NCBI RefSeq assembly: GCF_904846065.1
Contig: NZ_CAJGZV010000001.1
Location: forward strand, 2,976,001 to 3,040,000
Direction: 5' to 3'
Length of the DNA: 64,000 nt
Source: Psychrobacter immobilis
GTDB taxonomy: Bacteria; Pseudomonadota; Gammaproteobacteria; Pseudomonadales; Moraxellaceae
Below, piece after piece: positions 45,931 to 55,058 of this stretch (position 1 is the first letter of the stretch; each line of letters opens with the position of its first letter). The translations under genes and the position numbers were made by a program. The notes beneath the pieces are model-generated. The model did not search any database and was not told the DNA's origin. It saw only the letters and a program-made list of their open reading frames with translations.

Positions 45931-46767
45931 ATGACTTTACCTGCTTGGCTGACTGCCGTAAATTTCAATACTGATGGTTTAATCCCTGCAATTGCACAAG
46001 ATTACCAATCAGGGCGCATTTTGATGATGGCGTGGATGAATGCAGAAGCGCTAGCACTCACCGCACAAACCCAAACTGCAGTTTATTTTTCGCGCTCGCG
46101 TAGCAAGCTGTGGCACAAAGGCGAATCATCAGGTCATACGCAGACGGTACATGATATTCGCTTAGACTGTGATGCCGATGTGATCGTACTGAGTGTGACC
46201 CAAGCAGGTGGCATTGCCTGCCATACTGGCCGTGAATCTTGTTTTTATCAGAGTTTGGATCTGTCTGGCGCGACACCTGAGTGGCACACAGTCGATAAGG
46301 TACTAAAAGACCCTGCTGATATTTATGACACCCCTAAACCTGCCAGCACCCAGTCTGATACCGAACATACTGCGACGAACTCTGGTGCTGATGACCGTCA
46401 AGCACACGCGCATAAAGGTTCTGTGCTTCAGCAACTCGATGATGTATTAGCAGAACGAAAACATGCTGATGCTGACAGCTCTTATGTGGCAAGCCTATAT
46501 GCAAAGGGGTTGAATAAAATACTAGAGAAAGTTGGCGAAGAGAGTACTGAAAGTATCATTGCCGCCAAAGATTTTGCCAATTGCGACGAAAATAGCAATA
46601 AAGCGCAATACGATGACGCTCGTCATGAGCTCATCTATGAAGTGGCCGATGTCTGGTTTCATACATTAGTAGGACTGGCGTGGTTCGATATTGAGTCGGA
46701 TGCGGTATTAAATGAGCTAGGTCGACGTTTTGGTCTATCAGGTATCGATGAAAAGGCGGCGCGATAG
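45931..46767 (+). CDS. hisIE: Bifunctional phosphoribosyl-AMP cyclohydrolase / phosphoribosyl-ATP pyrophosphatase
   Basis: Steps two and three of histidine synthesis. The HisI half (residues 1-115) shows [28 protein letters not shown] and the metal ligands DCDADVI and [11 protein letters not shown]. The HisE half (about 165-278) has [26 protein letters not shown] and [17 protein letters not shown], the acidic metal-binding helices. The two are joined by a polar linker of about 50 residues rich in Asp, His and Thr, longer than in enteric HisIE. No other his gene is adjacent. The position just before tatABC occurs in many proteobacteria. Confidence 0.96.
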   Translation: MTLPAWLTAVNFNTDGLIPAIAQDYQSGRILMMAWMNAEALALTAQTQTAVYFSRSRSKLWHKGESSGHTQTVHDIRLDCDADVIVLSVTQAGGIACHTGRESCFYQSLDLSGATPEWHTVDKVLKDPADIYDTPKPASTQSDTEHTATNSGADDRQAHAHKGSVLQQLDDVLAERKHADADSSYVASLYAKGLNKILEKVGEESTESIIAAKDFANCDENSNKAQYDDARHELIYEVADVWFHTLVGLAWFDIESDAVLNELGRRFGLSGIDEKAAR

Positions 46768-46955
46768 TTTCTATAAGCTTTACCATTGCCCTGTTTGATT
46801 ATTGTTGATTTCACCTTTTTGTCACAAGTGCAGGTTATAATATAGCTCTGTTTTACTTCGCATTGTATGTCGAGGCTGTTTATTGAGTATAACGATATTC
46901 GATACACCCAAAGTAGGCATACAAAGACTGAAAACCAAGACTCAAGGATACCTTT

Positions 46956-47198
46956 ATGGGTAGTTTTTCTATTACGCATTGGCTGATTTTATTGGTGGTA
47001 GTGGTGGTCGTATTTGGCACCTCAAAGCTTAGAAATGCTGGCAAAGATTTGGGCGGCGCAGTCAAAGGCTTCAAAGAAGCGGTCAAAGACGAAAATACTG
47101 AGCATGCTAAAAAGCATGTGGTGCTCGATCATGATGGCAATGCACACACTGAAGAGCGCCCAACAACCACCAAGGTTGATGACACGCATAATGTATAG
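46956..47198 (+). CDS. tatA: Twin-arginine translocase subunit TatA
   Basis: An 80-residue protein with an N-terminal membrane helix ([17 protein letters not shown]), the [26 protein letters not shown] amphipathic helix typical of TatA, and a short charged tail. TatA oligomers form the pore for folded proteins carrying twin-arginine signals. ACTCAAGGATACCTTT provides the ribosome binding site. It is the first gene of tatABC. Confidence 0.96.
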   Translation: MGSFSITHWLILLVVVVVVFGTSKLRNAGKDLGGAVKGFKEAVKDENTEHAKKHVVLDHDGNAHTEERPTTTKVDDTHNV

Positions 47199-47239
47199 CC
47201 TCTAGACAGTGACCTTTTAGACAATGACATCGGAACATT

Positions 47240-47935
47240 ATGTTTGATATCGGCTTTTCTGAACTACTCCTTTTTGGTGTTATCGCCCTAATCGTTTTGG
47301 GCCCAGAAAAACTGCCACAGGCAGCGCGTACCGCTGGGCAGTGGTATGCCAAAATTCGCCGCACGGTATCCACCCTGCAATCTGAAATCGAAGCTGAGCT
47401 TGATTTGGCAGAGACCCGCCAGCTTATGCAAAAAGAGTTGGCCAAAATTCGCCAGACTGAAGCAGATATGAGGCGTGAGATGGCGGAGATGCGCGGCAGT
47501 ATGCAAGAGTTTGAATCCTCGCAAAACCAGCATTTAAAAGCATCGCGTGATCCAGGCGATGACAGTACGCCTAGACAAAATAGTCAAGCCAGTAGTGAGA
47601 ATGATGATAATCGACCAGTGCAGCCAAAAGCGTTTGACTACGCCTATGACAGTAACAGACAGGCTGAGAAACCAGAAAGCCCTGAGCAGTCATCGGCACA
47701 AGGCGATAATGATAGTCTAAAAACTCACTGCAGTGATAACGCCAATCCAGTGTCTCAAACCATCACAACTAGACCGTGGGAAAATATGTGGTTTCGTCTT
47801 GGAGCTTATGATAAAGCGCGTCGTTTGCCGCAACCGCCCTACTTACCAAATTATAAAGCCGATATCTTACTAAATAGCCATATAGACAGTCTTTTACCTA
47901 AACAGGCTTCTGTTAATGAGCAGGAGAGTCATTAG
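47240..47935 (+). CDS. tatB: Twin-arginine translocase subunit TatB
   Basis: A 231-residue protein: N-terminal helix MFDIGFSELLLFGVIALIV, then the LGPEKLPQAARTAGQWYAKIRR motif that separates TatB from TatA. A long amphipathic coiled coil (about residues 45-95) and a polar, probably disordered tail follow. TatB with TatC forms the receptor for twin-arginine signals. The stop codon overlaps the GTG of tatC by one base, implying coupled translation. The tail is longer than in E. coli TatB (171). Confidence 0.95.
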   Translation: MFDIGFSELLLFGVIALIVLGPEKLPQAARTAGQWYAKIRRTVSTLQSEIEAELDLAETRQLMQKELAKIRQTEADMRREMAEMRGSMQEFESSQNQHLKASRDPGDDSTPRQNSQASSENDDNRPVQPKAFDYAYDSNRQAEKPESPEQSSAQGDNDSLKTHCSDNANPVSQTITTRPWENMWFRLGAYDKARRLPQPPYLPNYKADILLNSHIDSLLPKQASVNEQESH

Positions 47936-48819
47936 TGGGCTTATTTAAACGTAAAAAAAGCCGTCAAGAAAAAGTCGCGGATTCAGATATCGAGACCTCA
48001 ACAGCTACCATTGATGGTAATATCGACAGCAATACTGAGGACTCTGGCGATATCTTAAGCTCACTTGGCGATATGCCGATTACCGAGCATTTGATTGAGC
48101 TGCGTAGTCATTTGATTAAGATATGTGTTGCCGTACTGGTAATATTCTTGGCCTTGGTCGGATTTTCACGCGAGCTTTATGATTTTTTGTCCAACCCATT
48201 GGTTGCCCAGTTGCCTGCCAACGCAACGATGATCGCGACGGATATCACTTCCAACTTTATGGCACCGATACGCCTGACTGTTTTTGTCGCTGCATTTTTT
48301 GCAATGCCCTACATTTTGTATCAAATCTGGTCGTTTGTCGCACCCGGTTTATATAAAAAAGAGAAAAAAATCGCCATTCCCGTTTTAATGTCCTCTATAT
48401 TTTTATTTTATGCGGGTGTGGCTTTCTCTTATTTTATTGTACTCAAAGGCGTTCTCAAATTCTTTATTATGTTCGCGCCGCAGAACGTCTTGCCGATGAC
48501 CGACATCGACAGTTATTTAAGTTTTGCACTCAAACTCTTTATGGTATTTGGTTTAACCTTTGAGATTCCAGTCGTCACCTTGCTATTGATATTGACGGGC
48601 GTCGTCTCCATTCAGAGCTTAGAAGATAAACGCCGTTATATTATTGTCGGCTGTTTCGCCGTTGCTGCGGTCGTGACACCGCCTGATGGGGTGTCGATGT
48701 TGATGCTCGCCATTCCGATGTGGTTGTTGTTTGAGCTAGGAGTATTTTTAGCGAAAGTATTAATTAAAGAAGAGCACAGTCCTACTTTAGCAAGCGATAC
48801 AGGGTTAAATAAAGAATAA
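47935..48819 (+). CDS. tatC: Twin-arginine translocase subunit TatC
   Basis: A 294-residue six-helix membrane protein. The hallmark MPITEHLIELRSHLIK occurs at about residues 48-63, after a longer than usual N-terminal polar extension. Further family motifs are FVAPGLYKKEKK, FGLTFEIPVV and the TPPDG segment. The start is GTG at 47935 with AGGAG about 9 nt upstream in tatB. A terminator follows at 48965-48992. Confidence 0.97.
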   Translation: MGLFKRKKSRQEKVADSDIETSTATIDGNIDSNTEDSGDILSSLGDMPITEHLIELRSHLIKICVAVLVIFLALVGFSRELYDFLSNPLVAQLPANATMIATDITSNFMAPIRLTVFVAAFFAMPYILYQIWSFVAPGLYKKEKKIAIPVLMSSIFLFYAGVAFSYFIVLKGVLKFFIMFAPQNVLPMTDIDSYLSFALKLFMVFGLTFEIPVVTLLLILTGVVSIQSLEDKRRYIIVGCFAVAAVVTPPDGVSMLMLAIPMWLLFELGVFLAKVLIKEEHSPTLASDTGLNKE

Positions 48820-48964
48820 CATCACTTGTCAGATACTTATTCCAAAAACAGCCAACGCGCTAATCTGTTACTATAACCTGCTTATTTCTACCTTTATTTT
48901 CTATGAGTTTTTGTATTATTGTCATATGCGCTTGCAAGCATTTTGCAAGTGCACATGATGAGTC

Positions 48965-48992
48965 AGCCATTGTCTATGCAGTGGCTTTTTTT
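48965..48992 (+). terminator. Intrinsic terminator of the tatABC operon
   Basis: AGCCATTG pairs with CAGTGGCT (one G-U) around a 6-nt loop, followed by T7. Confidence 0.85.
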
Positions 48993-49037
48993 ACCCCCGT
49001 CATTTTTGATCCGTTTTACTCTTTTAGGTAATTTTTT

Positions 49038-50537
49038 ATGTCCGCATCTATGCCAGCTTATATGAGCGATCCCACTGATGAGCAGCTGAGCGCGCTCAAC
49101 ATGGCGATGGATCACAAGTCATTTAAAGTGGTGGCTTATGCGGGTGCTGGTAAGACGACGACCTTAAAACTGATTGGAGAGCGTTTACGTGGACGCGGCT
49201 TATACTTAGCCTTTAACAAAACCATTGCTAATGATGCTCGCTCAAAGTTTCCACCGCATGTGGAATGTCGCACCTTTCATTCGCTTGCTTATCGGCATGT
49301 CGCCCGTGATATCACTGCTAAGCTGTCGTTACCGCGTTTTTCACCCAAACGTCTGGGTGATGATTTGGGTTTGCAGCCCGTGCAAGTACGTCGGCAAATG
49401 GATGGTATAAACAAATACATTACCCTCACTCCAGCCCGACTATCGCGTTTTGTCAGTGATGCCGTCAGCAATTTTTGTAGTACGCATGCCAGTTATCCTG
49501 CACCTAGACATATATTGTTTCCCAGCTGGCTCGATGATTCTGACGCAGAGCAGCTGCGTGAAATGCTCTACCCTGCTGTTGAGCAGCGCTGGTTACAGTC
49601 AATTGATGCACGCCATCCTGCTGGTATCGGGCATGATATTTATCTTAAATTGTGGGCATTATCGAAGCCTAGTATTCCCGCTGATTTTATTTTGTTTGAT
49701 GAAGCCCAAGATGCCGATCCCTTGATGATGGGAATTTTGACCCAGCAGCCACGGCAGGTCATTTATGTGGGTGATGCTCATCAGCAGATTTATGAATGGC
49801 GCGGCGCAGTCAATGCGATGAAAAAACTACCCTTACCACAAACCTTATTGACCCAGTCGTTTCGTTTTGGCGAACCGATTGCTGAGATTGCCAATACTTT
49901 GCTCAAAGCATTGCAAGAAGACGTCCCGTTAAAAGGCAATCCTAATAAGCAGTCTTCTACTGATAAGGGTATGGTACATAGTAAAAAAGATGCCATCCTT
50001 TGCCGCACTAATGCCGCCGCAATGTCGCAATTATTAACTGGTTTAAAATTAGGTCATAGGGTAGCGCTACAAGCCGATACTGATCGTATGCTTAAATTTT
50101 GTCAGGCAGCTGAAAATTTAAAGAATGGTAAATCGGCGTATGGCGTACCCGAACTGGCATATTTTTATAATTGGGGCGATGTGCAAGAGTATTCTGAAAC
50201 CAATGAAGGCAGTGATCTAAAAACACTGGTGAAACTCGTCGATGATCATGGCACCAATGTCCTGAGCCAAGCGGTCAATAGTCTCACCAGTATCGAAAAT
50301 GCTGACTATGTTATCTCCACTGCCCACAAAGCGAAAGGGCTCGAATGGGGAAAGGTACAGCTGGACGATGATTTCTATTATGATGTGACCACCAATGCAG
50401 TCAAGATCAGCCCTGAAGAGTTGCGTTTGCTCTACGTCGCTTGCACACGTGCCCAGAGCAATTTGGACATCCATAATATTAAAGACTTGATATCTGGTTT
50501 GCAGACAGGTAAAAAAGTGATTTTTGGTAATACTTAA
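49038..50537 (+). CDS. UvrD/FBH1-like superfamily 1 DNA helicase
   Basis: A 499-residue SF1A helicase. Q-motif region TDEQLSALNMA. Motif I AYAGAGKTTTLK (about residues 37-48). Motif Ia YLAFNKTIANDA. Motif II FDEAQDADPL (about 225). Motif III VGDAHQQIYEWRGAVNAM. Motif IV SFRFG. Motif V STAHKAKGLEW. Motif VI LLYVACTRAQ. The compact form without large 1B/2B inserts resembles bacterial relatives of F-box helicase FBH1 rather than UvrD, Rep or PcrA. It probably unwinds 3'-5' and clears recombination intermediates; that is inference. It stands alone after the tat operon. Confidence 0.92.
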   Translation: MSASMPAYMSDPTDEQLSALNMAMDHKSFKVVAYAGAGKTTTLKLIGERLRGRGLYLAFNKTIANDARSKFPPHVECRTFHSLAYRHVARDITAKLSLPRFSPKRLGDDLGLQPVQVRRQMDGINKYITLTPARLSRFVSDAVSNFCSTHASYPAPRHILFPSWLDDSDAEQLREMLYPAVEQRWLQSIDARHPAGIGHDIYLKLWALSKPSIPADFILFDEAQDADPLMMGILTQQPRQVIYVGDAHQQIYEWRGAVNAMKKLPLPQTLLTQSFRFGEPIAEIANTLLKALQEDVPLKGNPNKQSSTDKGMVHSKKDAILCRTNAAAMSQLLTGLKLGHRVALQADTDRMLKFCQAAENLKNGKSAYGVPELAYFYNWGDVQEYSETNEGSDLKTLVKLVDDHGTNVLSQAVNSLTSIENADYVISTAHKAKGLEWGKVQLDDDFYYDVTTNAVKISPEELRLLYVACTRAQSNLDIHNIKDLISGLQTGKKVIFGNT

Positions 50538-50641
50538 TTTTTCTCAGTTAGTCACTCTCTGTATTTGCCACTCTAAACCTCTAGCCTACCTGTCTTTATG
50601 GCAATCCTTTAATAGCACCCTTTTAGCAGTGAACAACAAGC

Positions 50642-51667
50642 ATGAATACTAATCAGCAACTTCAAATACGTCAAAATACCATCCGTCAGTTATTCGCCAA
50701 TCCCGTCCGCCTGCTCGCTCCAATGGAAGGCTTGACTGATCCATTAATGCGACAAATTCTCACGCAAATTGCATCGGACTTGGGTCGCCCTTATGATTGG
50801 TCGGTTAGCGAATTTATCCGTGTGACTCAGCACGTATTGCCTGCGCATGTATTTTATAAATACGTTCCAGAACTGCGTCATGATGCTAAAACTGCCTCTG
50901 GCACGCCTATTCATGTCCAGTTGCTCGGTAGTGAAGCGCAACTCATGGCAGAAAATGCTGCTTATGCTGCCGCGCTTGGTGCACCGGCGATTGATATCAA
51001 CTTTGGTTGCCCTGCCAAGACTGTCAATAGCCACCGTGGTGGTTCCGTATTGTTGGATGAGCCCGAAACCATGTATCAGATTATCAGCGCGGTGCGGCAA
51101 GCTGTTCCCGTTCATATTCCAGTATCAGCCAAAATTCGTTTAGGTTATACCGATACCAGCCGCATGGATGATATTAAAGCTGCGATTAGCGACAGTGGTA
51201 CTGATTGGCTGACCATTCATGCGCGGACCAAAACTCAAGGCTATAAGCCGCCAGCCTATTGGAACAAGATTCAAAGTTTTAATGGGCTAGATATTCCAGT
51301 CATTGCCAATGGCGAGATATGGAATACAGAGCACGCGCAAAACTGTATGACTCAAGCTGGTACAGAACATTTGATGTTAGGTCGCGGCGCGGTTACTCGT
51401 CCAGATTTGGTTGCTCGTGTGGATTGCGGTTCAGATGATGCCATGCTAAGTGCGGCAACGTTGTCATGGGAAGCAATGGTCACCCATCAGATAAGATTTT
51501 TGGAAGGTCAGGCTAAAACTGAAGTTATCTTGGTTGGTCGTTACAAGCAGTGGTTAGCAATGCTCATCAAAGGCTATAGCGAAGCAAAAGTTTTATGGGA
51601 CAGTATTAAAAGAGAAAAAAATAAAGCAGCTATCATTAGTGCACTGCAAGCCAGTGTGCGCCAATAA
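50642..51667 (+). CDS. dusC: tRNA-dihydrouridine synthase, DusC type
   Basis: A 341-residue FMN enzyme that reduces a uridine in tRNA. APMEGLTDPLMRQIL opens the TIM barrel. DINFGCPAKTV contains the catalytic Cys (about residue 118). SAKIRLGY, IHARTKTQGYKPPAYW and MLGRGAVTRPDL are the FMN/tRNA-binding segments. The E-F-I-R-V stretch (VSEFIRVTQ) and the sequence after HARTKTQGY favour DusC (uridine 16) over DusA or DusB, but the subtype is less certain than the family. It is longer than E. coli DusC (315). Confidence 0.9.
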   Translation: MNTNQQLQIRQNTIRQLFANPVRLLAPMEGLTDPLMRQILTQIASDLGRPYDWSVSEFIRVTQHVLPAHVFYKYVPELRHDAKTASGTPIHVQLLGSEAQLMAENAAYAAALGAPAIDINFGCPAKTVNSHRGGSVLLDEPETMYQIISAVRQAVPVHIPVSAKIRLGYTDTSRMDDIKAAISDSGTDWLTIHARTKTQGYKPPAYWNKIQSFNGLDIPVIANGEIWNTEHAQNCMTQAGTEHLMLGRGAVTRPDLVARVDCGSDDAMLSAATLSWEAMVTHQIRFLEGQAKTEVILVGRYKQWLAMLIKGYSEAKVLWDSIKREKNKAAIISALQASVRQ

Positions 51668-51676
51668 TAGCTGCTT

Positions 51677-51728
51677 TTATCTTAAAGCCAATCTGTTTTA
51701 AAACAGAATTATCTTAAAGCCAATCTGT
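51677..51728. repeat. 20-bp direct repeats flanking a palindrome
   Basis: TTATCTTAAAGCCAATCTGT at 51677-51696 recurs exactly at 51709-51728. The first copy overlaps a 16-bp perfect palindrome TCTGTTTTAAAACAGA (51692-51707). It lies between the convergent dusC and MAPEG genes and may act as a terminator substitute. Confidence 0.8.
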
Positions 51729-51741
51729 CTAACGAATAAGA

Positions 51742-52167
51742 TTAAATACTCACTCTAATCGCTAAATAGAATAACATCAAACAACAGGCAATCGATAACA
51801 CCCAAAGTATGGAGCGAAACGTCGCCAAATTAGTAATATAAGCCACGCAAAAACCGATACGAATCAGTACGTACAACCACGCCAGTATATTGATAATCGA
51901 TTGTGGTACGAAAAACAGCATTGCCGTCAGTACTGCTGCCAAAAATATTGGCAACGTCTCATAGCTGTTTTGCTGGGCCGCGTTAGCACGTGCGGCCGCG
52001 CCCGTCGTACCTTGTAAAAAATCACGTGGATGGGCATTGTCAGCCAAATTAAAGCCGCCAATAGCTTTCGCTGTCAATGCCATGGCAAGCGGTAGTAAAC
52101 TTGCTGCGACCATCGCCCAAATTGCGGACGCTGCGGTATCAGAGACTAATTCCAGAAGTGCATTCAT
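51742..52167 (-). CDS. MAPEG family membrane protein
   Basis: A 141-residue protein with four hydrophobic segments and the MAPEG pattern: RANAAQQNSYETLPIFLAAV (the RxxxAxxNxxE signature, about residues 58-77), IINILAWLYVLIRIGFCVAYI and a terminal helix. The human family includes microsomal glutathione transferases; most bacterial members have no known substrate. It lies 14 bp downstream of the OsmC-like gene on the same strand, so the two probably share a transcript. Both families are linked to thiol and peroxide chemistry, which is suggestive only. Confidence 0.88.
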   Translation of the reverse strand: MNALLELVSDTAASAIWAMVAASLLPLAMALTAKAIGGFNLADNAHPRDFLQGTTGAAARANAAQQNSYETLPIFLAAVLTAMLFFVPQSIINILAWLYVLIRIGFCVAYITNLATFRSILWVLSIACCLMLFYLAIRVSI

Positions 52168-52181
52168 TAGTATACTTGCCC

Positions 52182-52604
52182 CTACCCTGAAATCACTTCG
52201 AAATCATGGGTGACGTTCACCCCACCTTGTACCAACATTCTACTGGCCGAGCAGTATTTTTCTGCGGACAGTTTTATTGCCTTCTCTACTTGGCTTTCTT
52301 TGACATCTTGACCTGTCACCACAAAATGCATATGAATGTCAGTATAGACAGCTGGTACAGTTTCAGCACGCTGAGCGGTCAGCTCACAACGCACGTCTGT
52401 CACCTCTTGGCGCGATTTTTGTAAAATCGCTACCACATCGTAGCTAGCACAACCACCAAGCCCCAATAGAATCAGCTCCATCGGACTTGCGCCTTTTTCT
52501 TTATCTGCATCGATCTGTACATTATGCCCTGATGGTGACACACCCATAAATGCTTTGTTTTCTTGCCACGTTACACTTGCTTTTGACTCTGACATCTTGA
52601 CCAT
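52182..52604 (-). CDS. OsmC family protein (YhfA-like)
   Basis: A 140-residue protein. The OsmC core has two reactive cysteines, one in LGGCASYDVVAIL (about residue 53) and one in EKYCSASRML (about 117). SPMELILLGLGGCA is the family signature. OsmC proteins reduce organic peroxides by thiol chemistry; the YhfA subgroup to which this seems closest has no proven role. It is the first gene of a probable two-gene unit with the MAPEG gene. Confidence 0.9.
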   Translation of the reverse strand: MVKMSESKASVTWQENKAFMGVSPSGHNVQIDADKEKGASPMELILLGLGGCASYDVVAILQKSRQEVTDVRCELTAQRAETVPAVYTDIHMHFVVTGQDVKESQVEKAIKLSAEKYCSASRMLVQGGVNVTHDFEVISG

Positions 52605-53114
52605 TCCTTATTTTAATTAGCTCGTTGCCCGATTTTTATTTTCTGGCAATATGTTTTACTTGGCTAGTGTAGCATAAGCCAATGGCACATTTTATCGAGC
52701 CCTTATCATCCAAAATCATTATCATTATGAATAGCTCACCTATTTGTCTTTTGCAGCCTTATTTTTAATTAAACCTTTTTACTAAAATTTTCTTAGCAGT
52801 GAATTAACATTCATATAGCGCCTACTGTTTATTATTCAAACCTATCGTCTTATAGTTCGAACCTATCTTTGTAGTAAGATTCCCCAAGAAACATTACAAA
52901 AGTTTAATCTTAACTGGTTGATTTTAAACAGTTAAGCTCGTGAAACATTTTATAGCAAAATACTGTTACACATTTTGCTTGTTTCTTGGTTTAATAACGG
53001 TAATGAATCTTATTTTGACCTAATATCGACAACCATCACCTTATAATAATTATGATTGCTGTCACGGTTCTAGCTCAAAATAAGCTATTTTAAATAAATT
53101 AAAAAGGTTTAATC
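52605..53114. other. 510-bp divergent intergenic region (OsmC / rppH)
   Basis: AT-rich, no credible gene. It contains two 12-bp near-identical direct repeats spaced 21 bp (TTCAAACCTATC 52835-52846, TTCGAACCTATC 52856-52867) and an inverted repeat AGCAAAAT-N10-ATTTTGCT (52954-52979). Either could be a regulator site for one of the flanking genes. Confidence 0.5.
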
Positions 53115-53636
53115 ATGATAGATGCAGACGGCTTTCGCGCCAATGTCGGCATCATCTTGGCAAATACACAAGGGCAGGTTCTGTGGGCAAAACGTATTGG
53201 TCACAACGCTTGGCAGTTCCCACAAGGCGGTATCGACCGTGGGGAGACGCCGATGGATGCGATGTATCGCGAGCTCTGGGAAGAGGTCGGCCTGCATCCG
53301 CGTCATGTAGACTTATTGGCAGTGACGCAAGATTGGTTGCGCTATCGTCTGCCAAAACGCTATGTGCGGCATGGACAGCACCCTTTATGTATTGGGCAAA
53401 AACAGAAATGGTTTTTGCTACGCTTAGATGAGACGAACACTCAACATATCCGCTTTGATGAGGGCAAACCAGAATTTGATCATTGGCAATGGGTCAGTTA
53501 CTGGTATCCACTTGGACAAGTGATTCATTTTAAACGAGGCGTTTATCGCCGTGCCTTGCAAGAGCTAGTGCCTGAGCTACCTCTAAGACAAGAGCTGATT
53601 ATTCCTGAACAAGACAATCACTTGTTGATAGGATGA
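53115..53636 (+). CDS. rppH: RNA pyrophosphohydrolase
   Basis: RppH converts the 5' triphosphate of mRNAs to monophosphate and so triggers RNase E decay. The 173-residue protein begins [15 protein letters not shown]. Its Nudix box [23 protein letters not shown] spans about residues 37-59 (this covers the GX5EX7REUXEEXGU pattern, with catalytic Glu in ELWEE). NAWQFPQGG, and the RYRLPKRY and KWFLLRL segments, match RppH rather than other Nudix enzymes. Length is like E. coli RppH (176). AAAAAGG precedes the ATG. Confidence 0.95.
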   Translation: MIDADGFRANVGIILANTQGQVLWAKRIGHNAWQFPQGGIDRGETPMDAMYRELWEEVGLHPRHVDLLAVTQDWLRYRLPKRYVRHGQHPLCIGQKQKWFLLRLDETNTQHIRFDEGKPEFDHWQWVSYWYPLGQVIHFKRGVYRRALQELVPELPLRQELIIPEQDNHLLIG

Positions 53637-53664
53637 ACTGACATTTTGATTAAAAGTAACACGT

Positions 53665-53705
53665 AATAGAAGAGCCTGTATCCTTTAGATGCAGGCTCTT
53701 CTATT
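53665..53705. terminator. Bidirectional terminator hairpin between rppH and the alcohol dehydrogenase gene
   Basis: A 14-bp perfect stem, AATAGAAGAGCCTG with CAGGCTCTTCTATT. The two flanking genes converge on it. Flanking T-runs are modest on either side. Confidence 0.8.
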
Positions 53706-53732
53706 ATATAGGGATTATATCTTGCGGAATAA

Positions 53733-54827
53733 TTATGGCTTGATAGCAATTTTTAGTACGCCGTCACGCTGATGCATGAACAAGTCATAGGCCTCTACAA
53801 TATCATCCAAGGCATAGGTATGCGTCACCATCTCTGATAAATCCACTCGACCAGACTCGATGACATTCATCAATCGGCGCATACGCTCTTTACCTCCTGG
53901 GCAGAGAGCCGTTCTTATCGTATGATCGCCAAGACCAGAAGCGAAATGAGCCATTGGAATGACTAAATCTTCAGAATACACACCCAAGCTTGAGAGTGTA
54001 CCGCCTGGTTTTAATATTTTGAGACATTGCTCAAACGTAGACTGTAAACCTAGCGCCTCGATACTGCTATCCACCCCACGACCACCAGTGATTTTCATGA
54101 TCTCATCAACCACGTCAACTTCTGTGAAGTTTAGAGTAATGTCTGCTCCCAGTTTCTTTGCCATGGCCAAACGTTCATTATTGCCATCGACAGCGATAAT
54201 CATCGAGGCGCCCTTAATTTTTGCACCAGCAGTCGCGCACAAGCCAATAGGTCCTTGTGCAAAGATAGCAACCACATCACCAATCTGAATATTGGCGTTT
54301 TCTGCGCCTTTGAAGCCTGTCGACATAATGTCAGGACACATCAACACTTGCTCATCCGTCAGTCCATCTGGCACTGGACATAGATTGGCCTGCGCATCTG
54401 GCACTAGCACATACTCTGCTTGCGTGCCATCAATGTGATTACCAAAACGCCAGCCGCCTGTGGCTTTATAACCGTGACAAGAACATCTACCATCTGCATC
54501 AAGATAACCACCATCTTGTGAAGGGAAACCATCTTGACTGGCATAGGAGGTAAACGTTGGGCAAATGGCGCCAGCAATGACTCGCTGCCCTTCTTCATAG
54601 CCCATGACTGCGCTACCTAGCTTTTCAATGATACCTACTGGCTCGTGACCAATGGTTAAGCCTTTTGCAACGGCATACTCACCTTTAAAGATGTGAATGT
54701 CAGTACCACAAATGGTCGTGGTCGTAATTTTTATCAAGGCATCATTAGGGCCTACATCAGGGATTTTTTTATCTACAATTTCGATTTTACCTGGTTCAAT
54801 AAATATCAGTGACTTCATCATGCTCAT
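53733..54827 (-). CDS. Zinc-dependent NAD(P) alcohol dehydrogenase (medium-chain, TbADH-like)
   Basis: A 364-residue medium-chain dehydrogenase. The catalytic zinc ligands are Cys in TTICGTDIHIF (about residue 39), His in GHEPVGI (about 61) and Asp in CPDIMSTG (about 165). The cofactor site is FAQGPIGLCATAGAKIKG, followed by an acidic IIAVDGNNERL that suggests NAD. The PTFTSYASQDGFPSQDGGYL...GWRFG segment resembles the secondary-alcohol dehydrogenases of the Thermoanaerobacter/Clostridium type. The inserted RCSCHGYK adds two Cys that may not be a classical structural zinc lobe. A single-gene unit. Confidence 0.9.
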   Translation of the reverse strand: MSMMKSLIFIEPGKIEIVDKKIPDVGPNDALIKITTTTICGTDIHIFKGEYAVAKGLTIGHEPVGIIEKLGSAVMGYEEGQRVIAGAICPTFTSYASQDGFPSQDGGYLDADGRCSCHGYKATGGWRFGNHIDGTQAEYVLVPDAQANLCPVPDGLTDEQVLMCPDIMSTGFKGAENANIQIGDVVAIFAQGPIGLCATAGAKIKGASMIIAVDGNNERLAMAKKLGADITLNFTEVDVVDEIMKITGGRGVDSSIEALGLQSTFEQCLKILKPGGTLSSLGVYSEDLVIPMAHFASGLGDHTIRTALCPGGKERMRRLMNVIESGRVDLSEMVTHTYALDDIVEAYDLFMHQRDGVLKIAIKP

Positions 54828-55058
54828 TTCACACTCCTTGTTTTATAAACATTTACTCAACTGGTATGAACTTTAGTGACATCTATATTTATCTTACGCC
54901 ATATACGTAGTAATTTAAAGTGAAATCCATTCTTTAATAAAGGGATTGGTGATTTTCTCTTGTTCGATATTAAAACTGTAGTATCAAACTTCTCATGAAA
55001 ATTGTACGTGAGCCTCATTAAGAGTAGATGAAAAAGCTAATAGATTAAAACCTATAGG

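Noticed and set aside
46819..46841. TTGTCA...TATAAT as a tatA promoter
   Set aside because: The spacer is 11 bp, far too short for sigma-70; the -10 alone is not enough.
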